The translations under genes and the position numbers were made by a program. The notes under the pieces were generated by a model, which was not told where the DNA came from, did not search any database, and saw only the letters and a list, made by a program, of their open reading frames with translations. This document shows, piece by piece, positions 1 to 8,127 of a DNA stretch of 64,000 nucleotides; positions within the stretch are counted from its first letter, which is position 1, and every line of letters begins with the position of its first letter. The stretch comes from an uncultured Brevibacillus sp. (GTDB lineage: Bacteria; Bacillota; Bacilli; Brevibacillales; Brevibacillaceae), in assembly GCF_947502445.1 (NCBI RefSeq), contig NZ_CANMZW010000006.1:1-64000 (forward strand), given 5' to 3'.

Positions 1-110
1 CAGCGCGTCACTCCGCGAATCCGGTGCCGAAATTGAAATGAGTGACTGCGCTCGGAGATGCTCATGTATCGCTGTTTTCGGACGGGGGTTCGAATCCCCC
101 CGCCTCCACC
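1..110 (+). ncRNA. ssrA: tmRNA (ssrA), 3' part
   Basis: This is the 3' portion of transfer-messenger RNA, which rescues stalled ribosomes. The final bases form the tRNA-like T arm and acceptor (GGGGGTTCGAATCCCCC followed by CGCCTCCACC), the usual Firmicutes tmRNA ending. The 5' part lies outside the window. The terminal A of CCA is not encoded because the next base is T. The 3' end doubles as the attachment site for the neighbouring elements. Confidence 0.9.
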
Positions 111-112
111 TA
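88..112 (+). other. attL: attL core, left attachment site of element A
   Basis: A 25-bp stretch covering the tmRNA T arm and acceptor end is repeated exactly at 52239-52263. Direct repeats of a tRNA or tmRNA 3' end are the usual footprint of tyrosine-recombinase integration, so this is read as the left junction, with the tmRNA gene regenerated intact. Confidence 0.85.
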
Positions 113-157
113 CATATTATTGATTTCATGCGGTCTGGGCTTTTCTTTTGACCGAAA

Positions 158-232
158 TTGTAGACGTCTCGTAGACGAGAGTCGCGAATGAGTTGGATTT
201 CCGTAAATCTTGTAGACGAGTTGTCTACAACT
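158..232. promoter_or_regulatory. Putative integrase arm-type sites, left end
   Basis: Four copies of a TGTAGAC-like motif lie here: two direct copies about 11 bp apart (159 and 170), then an inverted pair, TTGTAGAC / GTCTACAA, with a 5-bp spacer (210-230). The same motif occurs as a direct pair 10 bp apart at 52091-52112 near the other end. Tyrosine integrases bind short arm sites inside the ends of their elements; this assignment is inference. Confidence 0.5.
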
Positions 233-639
233 TGATCGTTACAAGTTTTTTACATAAGTAAACAATAAGGTGGCCAGTTATGGTCACCTTTTTTATGGTA
301 TGTTTCATTATTGAGTATGACATATGCTCGGTAAATTTGTTCAAAAATTATAGTTGTTTTTAAACCCAAGTCCATTTCAATTGAGTAATGGATTGATACC
401 TCGTCAGGGGTTATAGAATCTACACCTACTATGTGGGAGACCGTTGATTTTCCTGATACACCCAATTGCTTTATTTTCTCTGCGAGTAAAGATATATTCA
501 GATACTTTTTCTCTTTGCTGTGTACATCTTCTTAACGAAATAATATTGAGAGTTAGAAATTCTGAAATATTTAAGAGCTGTTTTATCACATCGTTTATAA
601 GTACATGATGAAAGAAGCTAAATGGGCAGGTGTCATTAA
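233..639. other. Gene-poor stretch, left end of element A
   Basis: I see no convincing gene. A possible hairpin AAGGTGGCC..GGTCACCTT (267-292) is followed by a short T run and may be a terminator. Open frames on either strand here lack ribosome binding sites and resemble chance reading. Confidence 0.4.
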
Positions 640-1209
640 ATGATGAATCCAAATTTACAAGACATGCTGTTTGAACGGTTCCCTTGGGCTGAAGTAAAAG
701 ATCCGAATACTGGTCAAGGGTTAGGTTATCTAACTCCGTGTTGGTGCTGAGACGGTTGGTTTCAATTGATCTGGAATATGTTTGAAGAGATCGAAAATGT
801 ATATAAAGTCAAGGGGATACCTATTGACGTGGTAATCTGGGAAATAAAAGAGAAGTATGCATCCATGCGGACTATTATTTGTAACGGTGTTTCAGAAATA
901 CACAAAATTACATGAAGTATGAAAGGCTGTCTGAGGAGGTTTGTGAATCGTGCGGAGCACAGGGGAGAGTACGAGACATGTTTGGATGGCTCACTGTCTA
1001 TTATGATCCTTGTTTCGAGAGATAGTGAGAGAAAACCAGCTTTCAGGTATTTTGATGCAAATGGTAATTGGATTCAGAATGACGGTCAGGTTTATCCAAC
1101 AGCTTTACCATTTAGTTATTTTGATAACCAGGGTAATTTACGTGTAGGTAAAGATCAGATCGCAGTTCGAGGACCTTTATTTAAAGGAATAATCAAGGAT
1201 AGTAAATGA
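640..1209 (+). pseudogene. Broken paralogue of the downstream zinc-ribbon gene, plus unidentified tail
   Basis: Reading from ATG 640 gives a start resembling the intact neighbour at 1282 (both contain an FPWA motif), then a TGA at 748-750. The same frame continues with a helical middle part (EEIENVYKVKGIP, compare the neighbour's EMSNYFESIDKNPG) to about 914. A +1 shift at ATG 913 then restores a C-terminal Cys-rich part with CESCG and a final YYDPC, ending at 1021. It therefore looks like a diverged duplicate inactivated by a stop and a frameshift. An open stretch follows to 1209 (YFDANGNWIQNDGQ, later FSYFDNQGNL) that I cannot place; it may be a remnant of another gene. Confidence 0.6.
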
Positions 1210-1281
1210 AAAGATTGCTTTTATTTCTCGCTCTTCCAAGTTATATTCTCAACGAATTATCAAGTATGGGAGGAAGAGCAA

Positions 1282-1698
1282 ATGAACAAATTGACTCGTA
1301 TAACTAAGGAAGAGATTATCGAGAATTTCCCTTGGGCAGCAGAGTTAGATTTAGCGGAGGAAATGAATAATGAAGAAGAATACTTCTACGACCTATCCAG
1401 ATGGCGGTTTGGTAACGGGAGAATGAAGCTAATACATGACATGCTTCAGGAGATGTCAAATTATTTTGAGTCAATCGACAAAAATCCAGGCGTAACCGTA
1501 TATGAGGTAAAAGATGTATTTGGTTATTTGAGAGTAGACTTGTTCAGTGCTCACCAAAACATATATTCAATCAAGGAGCACTATGAAAAATTAAGTGAGG
1601 TCACGTGCTCCGAATGTGGGGATTCAGGTACCCTTAGAATGTTGAAGAACGGTTTGCTAATATTATGTGAGTCATGTCATTATGATCGTTTGCTTTAA
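1282..1698 (+). CDS. Small zinc-ribbon protein of unknown function
   Basis: A 138-residue protein whose last 30 residues hold two Cys-x2-Cys knuckles (CSECG and CESCH), a typical zinc ribbon. The N-terminal 100 residues are predicted helical and acidic. The start is supported by GGGAGGAAG upstream. A degenerate duplicate lies directly upstream, so the family has been duplicated here and one copy lost. I do not recognise the family; a nucleic-acid-binding or regulatory role would be typical of zinc ribbons but is not shown. Confidence 0.65.
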   Translation: MNKLTRITKEEIIENFPWAAELDLAEEMNNEEEYFYDLSRWRFGNGRMKLIHDMLQEMSNYFESIDKNPGVTVYEVKDVFGYLRVDLFSAHQNIYSIKEHYEKLSEVTCSECGDSGTLRMLKNGLLILCESCHYDRLL

Positions 1699-2552
1699 CA
1701 TTTTGTAATGATGGATGATTTATCAAATAAAGTAGCAGTTAAAATTTGGAATAGTGGTTATTATTCTAGCTATGGAACGAAAAAGTCAATTTTTTTGCCG
1801 ATTTTCAACCTTCACGGAGGATGGGACAAAGATTTTTATTTTCTTCTGGAGTTAGAATTAATTTATCATCTACTAGGGGATATAAAACATTTTAAGTGAA
1901 GGAGTAGGATTGAAACAGAAAAGTCGATAGTCGATGATGGTTACGGTTACTCCACAACAACAAATCAATTCAAGCAACTGTATAATTCTAAGGATATTAA
2001 AAGGTTTCTTCTATTGGATAGCCCGCTACCATCATTCAATATGCCAAAATGTTCTAACCACTTGCACCACTAACACCACAACCAATCTCATACAAAAGAG
2101 AGCCAGGATTCTCACATCCGAGGCTCTTTTTCTATTTCAAAACAAGTTGTACGGGAATAAACAAAAATTTTTCATTTTTTACCGTTTATTTTCTCTCCGA
2201 ACAAGTCTTAGGTTGATATGAAAATACGTTGGGCGTAACACACAAATTCAAAATGGGAGTGAGAGTGTACGCCATGCTGGACAGTTCATAGGTCAATCAG
2301 AAAGGGATGAGATGTGAGTTATTTGTATCTACAAGAGAAAAAGTACCTGACTTGACATTCGTCCTACAAGAGTTGCTTTAACATGAGAGGGTCTTTGAAT
2401 ATCTGAGGTGTGTTTCATTTTATGCGATGAAAAATTTCAAGAGATTTTTAATGGTGTGTGTGAAACGGTATATCTCCGGGGGTAAAAGTTCCGTTTTGCT
2501 TTGGTCTTTAAAAAAATTTAAATTACAAATCTTAGGATGGAGGCTTTATCTT
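1699..2552. other. Gene-poor stretch with one terminator
   Basis: Open frames at 1708-1899 and 1934-2221 have no ribosome binding site and low-complexity composition, and I do not call them. The only clear structure is the hairpin at 2093-2134. Upstream of 2553 the frame stays open, but the good binding site puts the start of the next gene at 2553. Confidence 0.4.
2093..2134 (+). terminator. Rho-independent terminator
   Basis: The stem AGAGCC..GGCTCT is followed by TTTTTCT. Confidence 0.6.
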
Positions 2553-3518
2553 ATGAAAGAATTTACTGCTGGTACGGAATACAAAAATGACTGTATGGTA
2601 CCAAGTCCTAATCAGGAGGCTTCGAAGCATTCATTTGAATTTGGCAAGGAGGAAAAAGAGCGTCAGAAGGTACAGAAAGAAGCTGAGAAGGCTTTAAAAG
2701 ATATACTGAATCGTCCTGCTAAAGTGTTGGCTTCATCAGAAGAGATTATGAATTACGTTGAAAATTACAGTTTTTACTGGAACATTAGTGTGAAAAAAGG
2801 GATTAGTCCAGATTTCATTTACGGTGTTTTTCTTGTACAGTTCACTCATTTAGAAGCTGATGGTTCGGAAGGGGTAACGATGACATTTCTTCTCCATGAG
2901 TTAGAGAACGGTAGCTGCACTGAAGCTATCCTGAAAAAGCTAAAGCAATTTGCTAGGGCAATCGATAAGGAAATGCTAATCAACATGGTTGCCCATGCGG
3001 TAGAAATGAGAAAGCGTGGTGAATACGAGATGATCGATGAAGACGAATTAAACTCATTGTTAGAAGAAGCAATGGATCGTAAGTTAGCCGCAGCCATATT
3101 CCGAAAGTTGGAGAACAGCATAATTGCGGAAATTGAAAATTTCGCATCTGTTCAAAAGGAAGAGTATGACCCTGCAATCCATTACGGTATTTTACTCGAT
3201 ACTCCAGAGTTAAAGGCTAAATTCGGTAAGGATGCTGTGGGGGTAACAAAATATACCTTGATGGAGCTGTTTATTTGGAAGGATGAGGTACCTGTAAGCA
3301 GAGAGGAGTATTGCTCCAACGGATCAGACGGAGAGCTTAAAAAGATCCTAAAAGGTTGGAAGGATGCAGGTTTACTCATCAAGAAAACCGAGTTTAATCG
3401 CATGAATGAATTCGTCAAATACAATTCAAGCGGTGACAGGGAGCGCTTTTACATCGTGAAGTGTGCTCGTGTCTTCAAGGAAGTGGTTCAGGGAGAGGAG
3501 GGTGCTAACAATGAGTAA
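2553..3518 (+). CDS. Unknown protein translationally coupled to adenine methyltransferase
   Basis: A 321-residue, charged, mostly helical protein. The N-terminal 60 residues are rich in Lys and Glu (EKERQKVQKEAEKALK), suggesting a coiled coil. No signal peptide or membrane segment is seen. The start was chosen from GGAGG at 2539-2543; the frame is open further upstream without a good site. The last 8 bases overlap the start of the methyltransferase (ATGAGTAA), so the two are probably made together. I do not recognise the family. A partner in a restriction-like or methyl-dependent system is possible, but nothing in the sequence shows a nuclease motif. Confidence 0.65.
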   Translation: MKEFTAGTEYKNDCMVPSPNQEASKHSFEFGKEEKERQKVQKEAEKALKDILNRPAKVLASSEEIMNYVENYSFYWNISVKKGISPDFIYGVFLVQFTHLEADGSEGVTMTFLLHELENGSCTEAILKKLKQFARAIDKEMLINMVAHAVEMRKRGEYEMIDEDELNSLLEEAMDRKLAAAIFRKLENSIIAEIENFASVQKEEYDPAIHYGILLDTPELKAKFGKDAVGVTKYTLMELFIWKDEVPVSREEYCSNGSDGELKKILKGWKDAGLLIKKTEFNRMNEFVKYNSSGDRERFYIVKCARVFKEVVQGEEGANNE

Positions 3519-4521
3519 TGTTCTTTCCTATGGGGGTTCCGAGAAAGGGAACTCCCTCCCCTTGACCTCCCATACGAACCGACCAATCCCTTGGTCGATG
3601 TTAGACAGGGATAGACTGTCAGTAATTCCGTATACAGGGGGAAAAGCTGGCTTGGTTCCTCAACTCATTCCACTGATAGAGTGGGCAGGAAGAGAGTTTA
3701 ATCTTGACACTTATGCAGAAGCGACAGGTGGGGCATGCAGATGTCTTTTGAATATCGATCCAAGTCCAACCCTGTTCAAACATAGGATTTACTCAGATGT
3801 AGATTATCCTCTATGCAGTTTATTCTATGTTTTGAGTGATGAAGAATCAACAAATCAGTTAGTCGAACGGTTGTTATATTTGGACTATAAAGAAAATGTA
3901 TTCAACGAAGCGGTAGCCGCAAGGAAGAGAGATAACGATTTGGCAAGATTGGGTAAATTCGAGGAAACGTCAGACTATGTAACTGCAGCCGCTAATACTT
4001 ACATTGCAGCCATGATGAGTTACGCAGCAAATATGAAGTCATTTAACTGGACACGAGCGTACACCAAGCGTGATCAGTATTACGACCGAGTACGTGAGCT
4101 GCATCGTTTCAATAAGATATTATCAGGGGTAGATTTCTTTAGGAAAGATTGCCGAAACATAATCCGAGAGATTGAATTGGGACAAGCTGGGTCTCATCCA
4201 AAGCAGTGCTTAGTTTTTGTCGACCCTCCCTATGACCCGAAGGCGATGAAAGGAGCAGATAAACACTATGAATACTCTTGGAATGCTCAAGACCATATCA
4301 ACTTCCGTGAACTTATCAAGAATACAGAAACTTACATGATCATCTGCGGATATGCCAGCGAAATCTATGATGTATTATCGGAGAATTATGGCTGGGATAA
4401 AATCTTTCTAAAGTGGAAACATGTTTCAAGCTCTGGAAAGGGTCGTAAGGCAGAAGAGTGGGTTTATGTCAATTTTAAGATCTCACCTGAATTGCGTCAG
4501 TTGATTTCAGCGTTACAGTAA
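3511..4521 (+). CDS. D12-class (Dam-like) DNA adenine N6-methyltransferase
   Basis: This 336-residue enzyme should transfer a methyl group from S-adenosylmethionine to the N6 of adenine in DNA. Motif I is seen as IPYTGGKAG (about residues 39-46), matching the PxxGGK of Dam/D12 enzymes. The catalytic motif is VDPPYDP (near residue 238), the DPPY form typical of adenine methylases. Length fits the family, though the N-terminus has about 35 extra residues. It overlaps the preceding unknown gene by 8 bases. No recognisable restriction endonuclease is adjacent, so it is either solitary (phage-like protection or regulation) or paired with the unknown partner. Target sequence cannot be read from the protein. 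Confidence 0.85.
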   Translation: MSNVLSYGGSEKGNSLPLTSHTNRPIPWSMLDRDRLSVIPYTGGKAGLVPQLIPLIEWAGREFNLDTYAEATGGACRCLLNIDPSPTLFKHRIYSDVDYPLCSLFYVLSDEESTNQLVERLLYLDYKENVFNEAVAARKRDNDLARLGKFEETSDYVTAAANTYIAAMMSYAANMKSFNWTRAYTKRDQYYDRVRELHRFNKILSGVDFFRKDCRNIIREIELGQAGSHPKQCLVFVDPPYDPKAMKGADKHYEYSWNAQDHINFRELIKNTETYMIICGYASEIYDVLSENYGWDKIFLKWKHVSSSGKGRKAEEWVYVNFKISPELRQLISALQ

Positions 4522-4560
4522 GTCATACCACTACAAATATAAATGGGTATCGGAGAATTG

Positions 4561-4623
4561 CAATTGGTTGGTCGCCCCGAATCAGTTGTTTCTGCTCGAT
4601 TTGGGGTAGACCACCTTCAATTG
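4561..4623 (+). repeat. Long imperfect inverted repeat after the methyltransferase
   Basis: The arms CAATTGGTTGGTCGCCCC and GGGGTAGACCACCTTCAATTG pair over about 25 bases with a short loop. There is no T run, so it is not a standard terminator. It may stabilise the mRNA end or be a binding site. Confidence 0.5.
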
Positions 4624-5270
4624 AGGATGAAGGTGAGGCATAGATTTATTCCTAAACGGAAACTTCCAGTTAAACGCTGTTCCTGATTACCAGGAGAGGA
4701 TCTTTAGTATTTCGTAGAAGAACAATTCAGGGTTAATTTCAGTCTAATTCGACTCACACTGACAGCTTTTGTCATACTACCCTTCTAAAAGAACACGTTA
4801 GAGGTAATCAATCATTGGGCAATTCAGTACCCATGAGAAATTGAGAAAAATTTTGATGTAACGAAACCGGAACTTAGCATATGGTTTCTTCAGTATCGGA
4901 AAAGTACAGTTTTCCCGAATAGAAGTAAATGTAAAAATCTGGGTACTGTCTCCTATTTAGGGGTCGTCCTTTCCCCGCGCCCAAGGCCATTCAAAATTGC
5001 TCCTAAAACGCCTCACTATTTCTTGGTATTTAATTCTCCCTTACCCCTCCATGAAAATCGGTACACGGTGGCGTACAGGCTGCCACGTTGTCTGCCGTTA
5101 AGTATGTCAATGGGGTGGTCGGTTTTTCTATATCCAAAAATACTGAAAAAAAAGCTGTATTTACCGGTTAACTAAAGCTATTATGCCAACACGATTGGTT
5201 ACAAAATTTTACTATATGTCATGGGTTGGGGTTAGATTGGACAGTGGCAAGGAGAAAAGGAGTGTTGTCT
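4624..5270. other. Gene-poor stretch with possible structured RNA
   Basis: I find no protein gene here. Between about 5043 and 5135 nested complementary segments occur (ACCCC..GGGGT outside, GGTGGC..GCCAC inside) followed by GGTTTTTCT. This could be a structured leader with a terminator, but it matches no riboswitch class I can recognise. Confidence 0.3.
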
Positions 5271-5492
5271 TTGGAAGAAGGGAAAAGTAGAAAATTCAGT
5301 TTTGATTCTCCAAAAGAAGAGGTCGAGAGAATTTTAAAATGGTCATGTATGAAAGATATCGAAGAGACTCTTGAATCAGGAGCACCTGATAGAGCCATCG
5401 ATAACATTGGTATCTATGACAGGTATAAGGACGGAACAAAAGTCTATGTTAAAAAATTTATGAGGGGTTCTGGTGAGGAGGGTGAAGGCTAA
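5271..5492 (+). CDS. Small charged protein, unknown
   Basis: A 73-residue protein starting at TTG 5271, placed 8 bases after AAAAGGAG; an upstream TTG at 5226 is possible but has no clear binding site. It is acidic and basic in alternation (FSFDSPKEEVERILKW) and has no cysteine pair or membrane segment. It is the first of four co-directional genes leading to the unknown gene at 6309, so probably an operon. No function can be given. Confidence 0.5.
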   Translation: MEEGKSRKFSFDSPKEEVERILKWSCMKDIEETLESGAPDRAIDNIGIYDRYKDGTKVYVKKFMRGSGEEGEG

Positions 5493-5499
5493 ATGCTAA

Positions 5500-5721
5500 A
5501 TGCAATCCCAAAAGACGATGAGATACGATGAAGAAACAGATCGTTGGTATGTTGAATTTGAAGGCAGAAACTATGGGCTTCACTGCGGAGAATGCCTTGA
5601 TATCTATATCGGAGGTCAACTGGTTTCATGTCGCTTAGAAATGGATTCCCAATGGTATGTGATCATGGAAGATGCCAGCTTTGAACTACGGAAATCGAGT
5701 ACTTATTTGGTAAAAGTGTAA
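5500..5721 (+). CDS. Small protein, unknown
   Basis: A 73-residue protein, predicted mostly beta (WYVEFEGRNYGLHCGECLDIYI). It contains CGEC but no second pair, so a zinc knuckle is not supported. It lies 7 bases after the preceding gene. ATG 5518 is an alternative start. The family is not recognised. Confidence 0.5.
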   Translation: MQSQKTMRYDEETDRWYVEFEGRNYGLHCGECLDIYIGGQLVSCRLEMDSQWYVIMEDASFELRKSSTYLVKV

Positions 5722-5756
5722 TAAGGTTATCCAGTAAAAAGATAGGGGGTAGAATC

Positions 5757-6284
5757 ATGGCAAGATTCGGATATGCTCGTGTTCTGCGTAAACAAGAAAT
5801 AGAGGAGCTTAAGCATCAACTCAACGTAGACAAAATTTATATCGAGCTAACTGACGAGTTCGGCTTTTGTAATAATGAGTCGTTGAAAGCAATGCTCGAA
5901 CAAGCAGGTAGTTCGGATACAATTGTTGTTCGTAGGTTGAATGATATTGCTGATGACATAGGTCAATTATGTAGTTTTTTATCTACTTTGAAAGAAAAGG
6001 GCACAGAACTCGTATTGCTAGACCCAATGCAATCGGGAATCTTATCCGATAGGGGGTATGAATTACTTTCATTCATCAGTAATTTTACCAAGGAGAAGGA
6101 ATCCTGTTTTAAGTCCAAGCAAAGTAAACCTGGGCGACCCGTCAAGTCATACCCAACCGGTTTCCTTGACGTTTACAGAGCATATAGGGAAGATATCTTC
6201 AATGGAAAGGAAGCAGCGAAGAGATTATCAATTAGTTACGATAAGTTCCGTGAACTAGTAAAGACATTTGAATTTACGGTATAA
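5757..6284 (+). CDS. Resolvase-like protein lacking the catalytic serine
   Basis: A 175-residue relative of small serine resolvases. The N-terminus FGYARVL aligns with the family's YARVS, but the nucleophilic Ser at position 10 is Leu, and the active-site block that normally reads KLDRLARS is RRLNDIADD. The C-terminal part keeps the GRP linker and a helix-turn-helix (KEAAKRLSISYDKFRELV), so DNA binding may persist. It is open and full-looking, with AGGGGG before the ATG, which argues against simple decay and for a regulator or architectural protein. The next gene follows after 24 bases. Recombinase activity should be absent if the family mechanism holds. Confidence 0.75.
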   Translation: MARFGYARVLRKQEIEELKHQLNVDKIYIELTDEFGFCNNESLKAMLEQAGSSDTIVVRRLNDIADDIGQLCSFLSTLKEKGTELVLLDPMQSGILSDRGYELLSFISNFTKEKESCFKSKQSKPGRPVKSYPTGFLDVYRAYREDIFNGKEAAKRLSISYDKFRELVKTFEFTV

Positions 6285-6308
6285 AACAATGAAAGGGGGT
6301 AGGATACG

Positions 6309-7091
6309 ATGCTAACATTCAGTATCAATCCTTCAGTTGAGTTGATATCTAAAGCTGGTGCAGCCGTATTAAAGAAAAAACCAATAGCCCAGTATACGGA
6401 ACAAGAGCGCATTGGAGTTAGTGAGGCATTTGTCAAAACAGTGGATGGGAAACAAACGGGGTCGAATGTAAATATTTGCGCTTATGGGTATGTTGTTGAA
6501 CGGAATACGAAGATGGCTATCAGAAAAAAAGAGATAGCCATCATTTCTTTAGACGAAGAGAAAGATCGTGAAATGGGGGTTGCAGATACAGTTTTCAAAA
6601 TGGATTCACATGTGGAAGATGAGAGGTGGCTAGAGTCCTTAGATTTTGACTTGGAAGCTTTTCTAATTACTTTCGAACTGGTTCAATGTCAAGTTGGATT
6701 GGACCAAGGGGAGAATCTCAGAAGGCATATCCAACTTGCTCTCACTGCCAGCCCGAAACATGTAAGTCGGTTAACGGTACTAATCGAACAATACAACGAT
6801 TTTGGTGATCTTATAGCCCTAATCCGAGACAATAAGCCGGTGCCACCGAAATTAAGTTTGAAAAAAGATAGGGATAGCCTCGTGCGTATACGTTCAATGA
6901 AAGTAAGGGAACAGATTTCACCCGAATTAGAGGAAGAGATGTCCAGAAGACGTTCAAGAGTGTTGAAATCAGTAGTAAAGCTCGAAATGATTAACAGAGT
7001 AGTTAGCTTTTTAGAGCACAATGATTTCAAGCGAGTGATTTGGACTCTCCTTGATAATCCTGATGTAGCTAGAGCTTTAGGAATACATTAG
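6309..7091 (+). CDS. Unknown protein downstream of the inactive resolvase
   Basis: A 260-residue protein with AAGGGGG before its ATG. The first 90 residues look beta-rich (NVNICAYGYVVERNTKMAI), and the rest is helical, with a very basic helix around residues 190-225 (EEEMSRRRSRVLKSVVK). No known catalytic motif is seen. It closes the four-gene operon that ends at the terminator 7153-7187, next to the palindrome array. A DNA-binding or helix-bundle interaction role is possible but unproven. Confidence 0.6.
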   Translation: MLTFSINPSVELISKAGAAVLKKKPIAQYTEQERIGVSEAFVKTVDGKQTGSNVNICAYGYVVERNTKMAIRKKEIAIISLDEEKDREMGVADTVFKMDSHVEDERWLESLDFDLEAFLITFELVQCQVGLDQGENLRRHIQLALTASPKHVSRLTVLIEQYNDFGDLIALIRDNKPVPPKLSLKKDRDSLVRIRSMKVREQISPELEEEMSRRRSRVLKSVVKLEMINRVVSFLEHNDFKRVIWTLLDNPDVARALGIH

Positions 7092-7152
7092 TGGGATGTT
7101 GGCGGTTAGATTTGATTATGAAGAATAAGTCGTTACTAGTAATAGTCGTGAA

Positions 7153-7187
7153 GCGCGGTGTCACTTAGATACCTCGCTTGTTTATTT
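7153..7187 (+). terminator. Rho-independent terminator of the 5271-7091 operon
   Basis: The stem GCGCGGTGTC..GATACCTCGC with a 5-base loop is followed by TTGTTTATTT. Confidence 0.7.
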
Positions 7188-7313
7188 AGGGGGTATCAAA
7201 TCCGTTTGTTTGGTTAATCAAGAATAGACGAGTCCCGAAAAAAACGAGTTCTTCGGATTCAACGGGGTACCAGTGGAAAATGAGAAAACGTAAGAACCAA
7301 GTCCCAAGATCAT

Positions 7314-7526
7314 TTTATAAATCTTGAGCAGTCTCTCCATCAGTTTTATAAATACAGAGAATATGTTATAAAACGTCACTTAAGTAAGCGCCATTTTTTA
7401 TAAATTAGGGCTGGAATCAGCAACATTTTTATAAATTAGGATCTGAATATCCAACTTCTTTATAAATGGTGACTCTGTATTTGAAGCGTTTTATAAAATT
7501 TGAGAGAATCTAGACAATTTTATAAA
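7314..7526. repeat. Array of eight phased TTTATAAA palindromes
   Basis: Perfect or near-perfect 8-bp palindromes TTTATAAA (one is GTTATAAA) begin at 7314, 7345, 7365, 7397, 7428, 7459, 7490 and 7519. Spacings are 31, 20, 32, 31, 31, 31 and 29 bp, so the sites mostly fall on the same face of the helix. Most extend to TTTTATAAAT, while the sequence between them is not conserved. The design is that of a cooperative protein-binding array (operator, centromere-like site or origin iterons), not CRISPR, whose repeats are longer and fully conserved. Confidence 0.75.
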
Positions 7527-8127
7527 TCCAGGATAATTAAATCTCGGAACAAATGGATAGACCTCAATTTATCTTCTTTATGGTTATTAAAGCCGACTTC
7601 CACAAAGTAGATAAAACCCGAAGCCAATATAACCGCATATCAATAATCTTCAATGGACATTCTCCCCTTTAACTCAGATATGTCCGAATCACAATGCTTT
7701 ATTCTGCTGATATTTACGTATTTGATATTTTTTCTTCGCTCAATGGCTTAATTTAAGACGTTATGTACACTTACTGATCACCACATTCTTTTATCAAAAT
7801 GGAGTTGAAAAAAATTTAGAAGAAAATTTGATGCTTCATGGAAAATTCGCAACTTTGAGGATCAGAAAGCGAAGCAGAATTTAGATTCCTTGAAACATGA
7901 AACTGTGAGAAAAAGATCGCCAAATTTACAATGCCAAGTTTTTTTCTTGATTTTCTTTGGGACGTATGTGCTACAGGAAAAACAAAATAAGCCAAAAAAG
8001 TATTTTCCAGTTTCCTTTTAATATTTTCTCTAAGCGGTGTATACACCATGTCTATTTTGTTGTTTTATATCGACTTGATTGCTTTTTGGATCAAAAATTT
8101 ATCCACTGGTTGAAAGGATTGATCAAA
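7527..8127. other. AT-rich stretch between palindrome array and paralogue pair
   Basis: I see no gene with a usable start. The frame of the next gene is open from 7957, but the composition and lack of a binding site argue against an earlier start. The region probably holds the promoter for 8128-9622. Confidence 0.35.

Noticed and set aside
1708-2221. Two short open frames between the zinc-ribbon gene and 2553
   Set aside because: No ribosome binding sites, biased composition, and the second overlaps a terminator hairpin.
7314-7526. Regularly spaced repeats considered as a CRISPR array
   Set aside because: Only 8-10 bases are conserved per unit, repeats are palindromic AT-only motifs, one interval is 20 bp and no cas genes are present.
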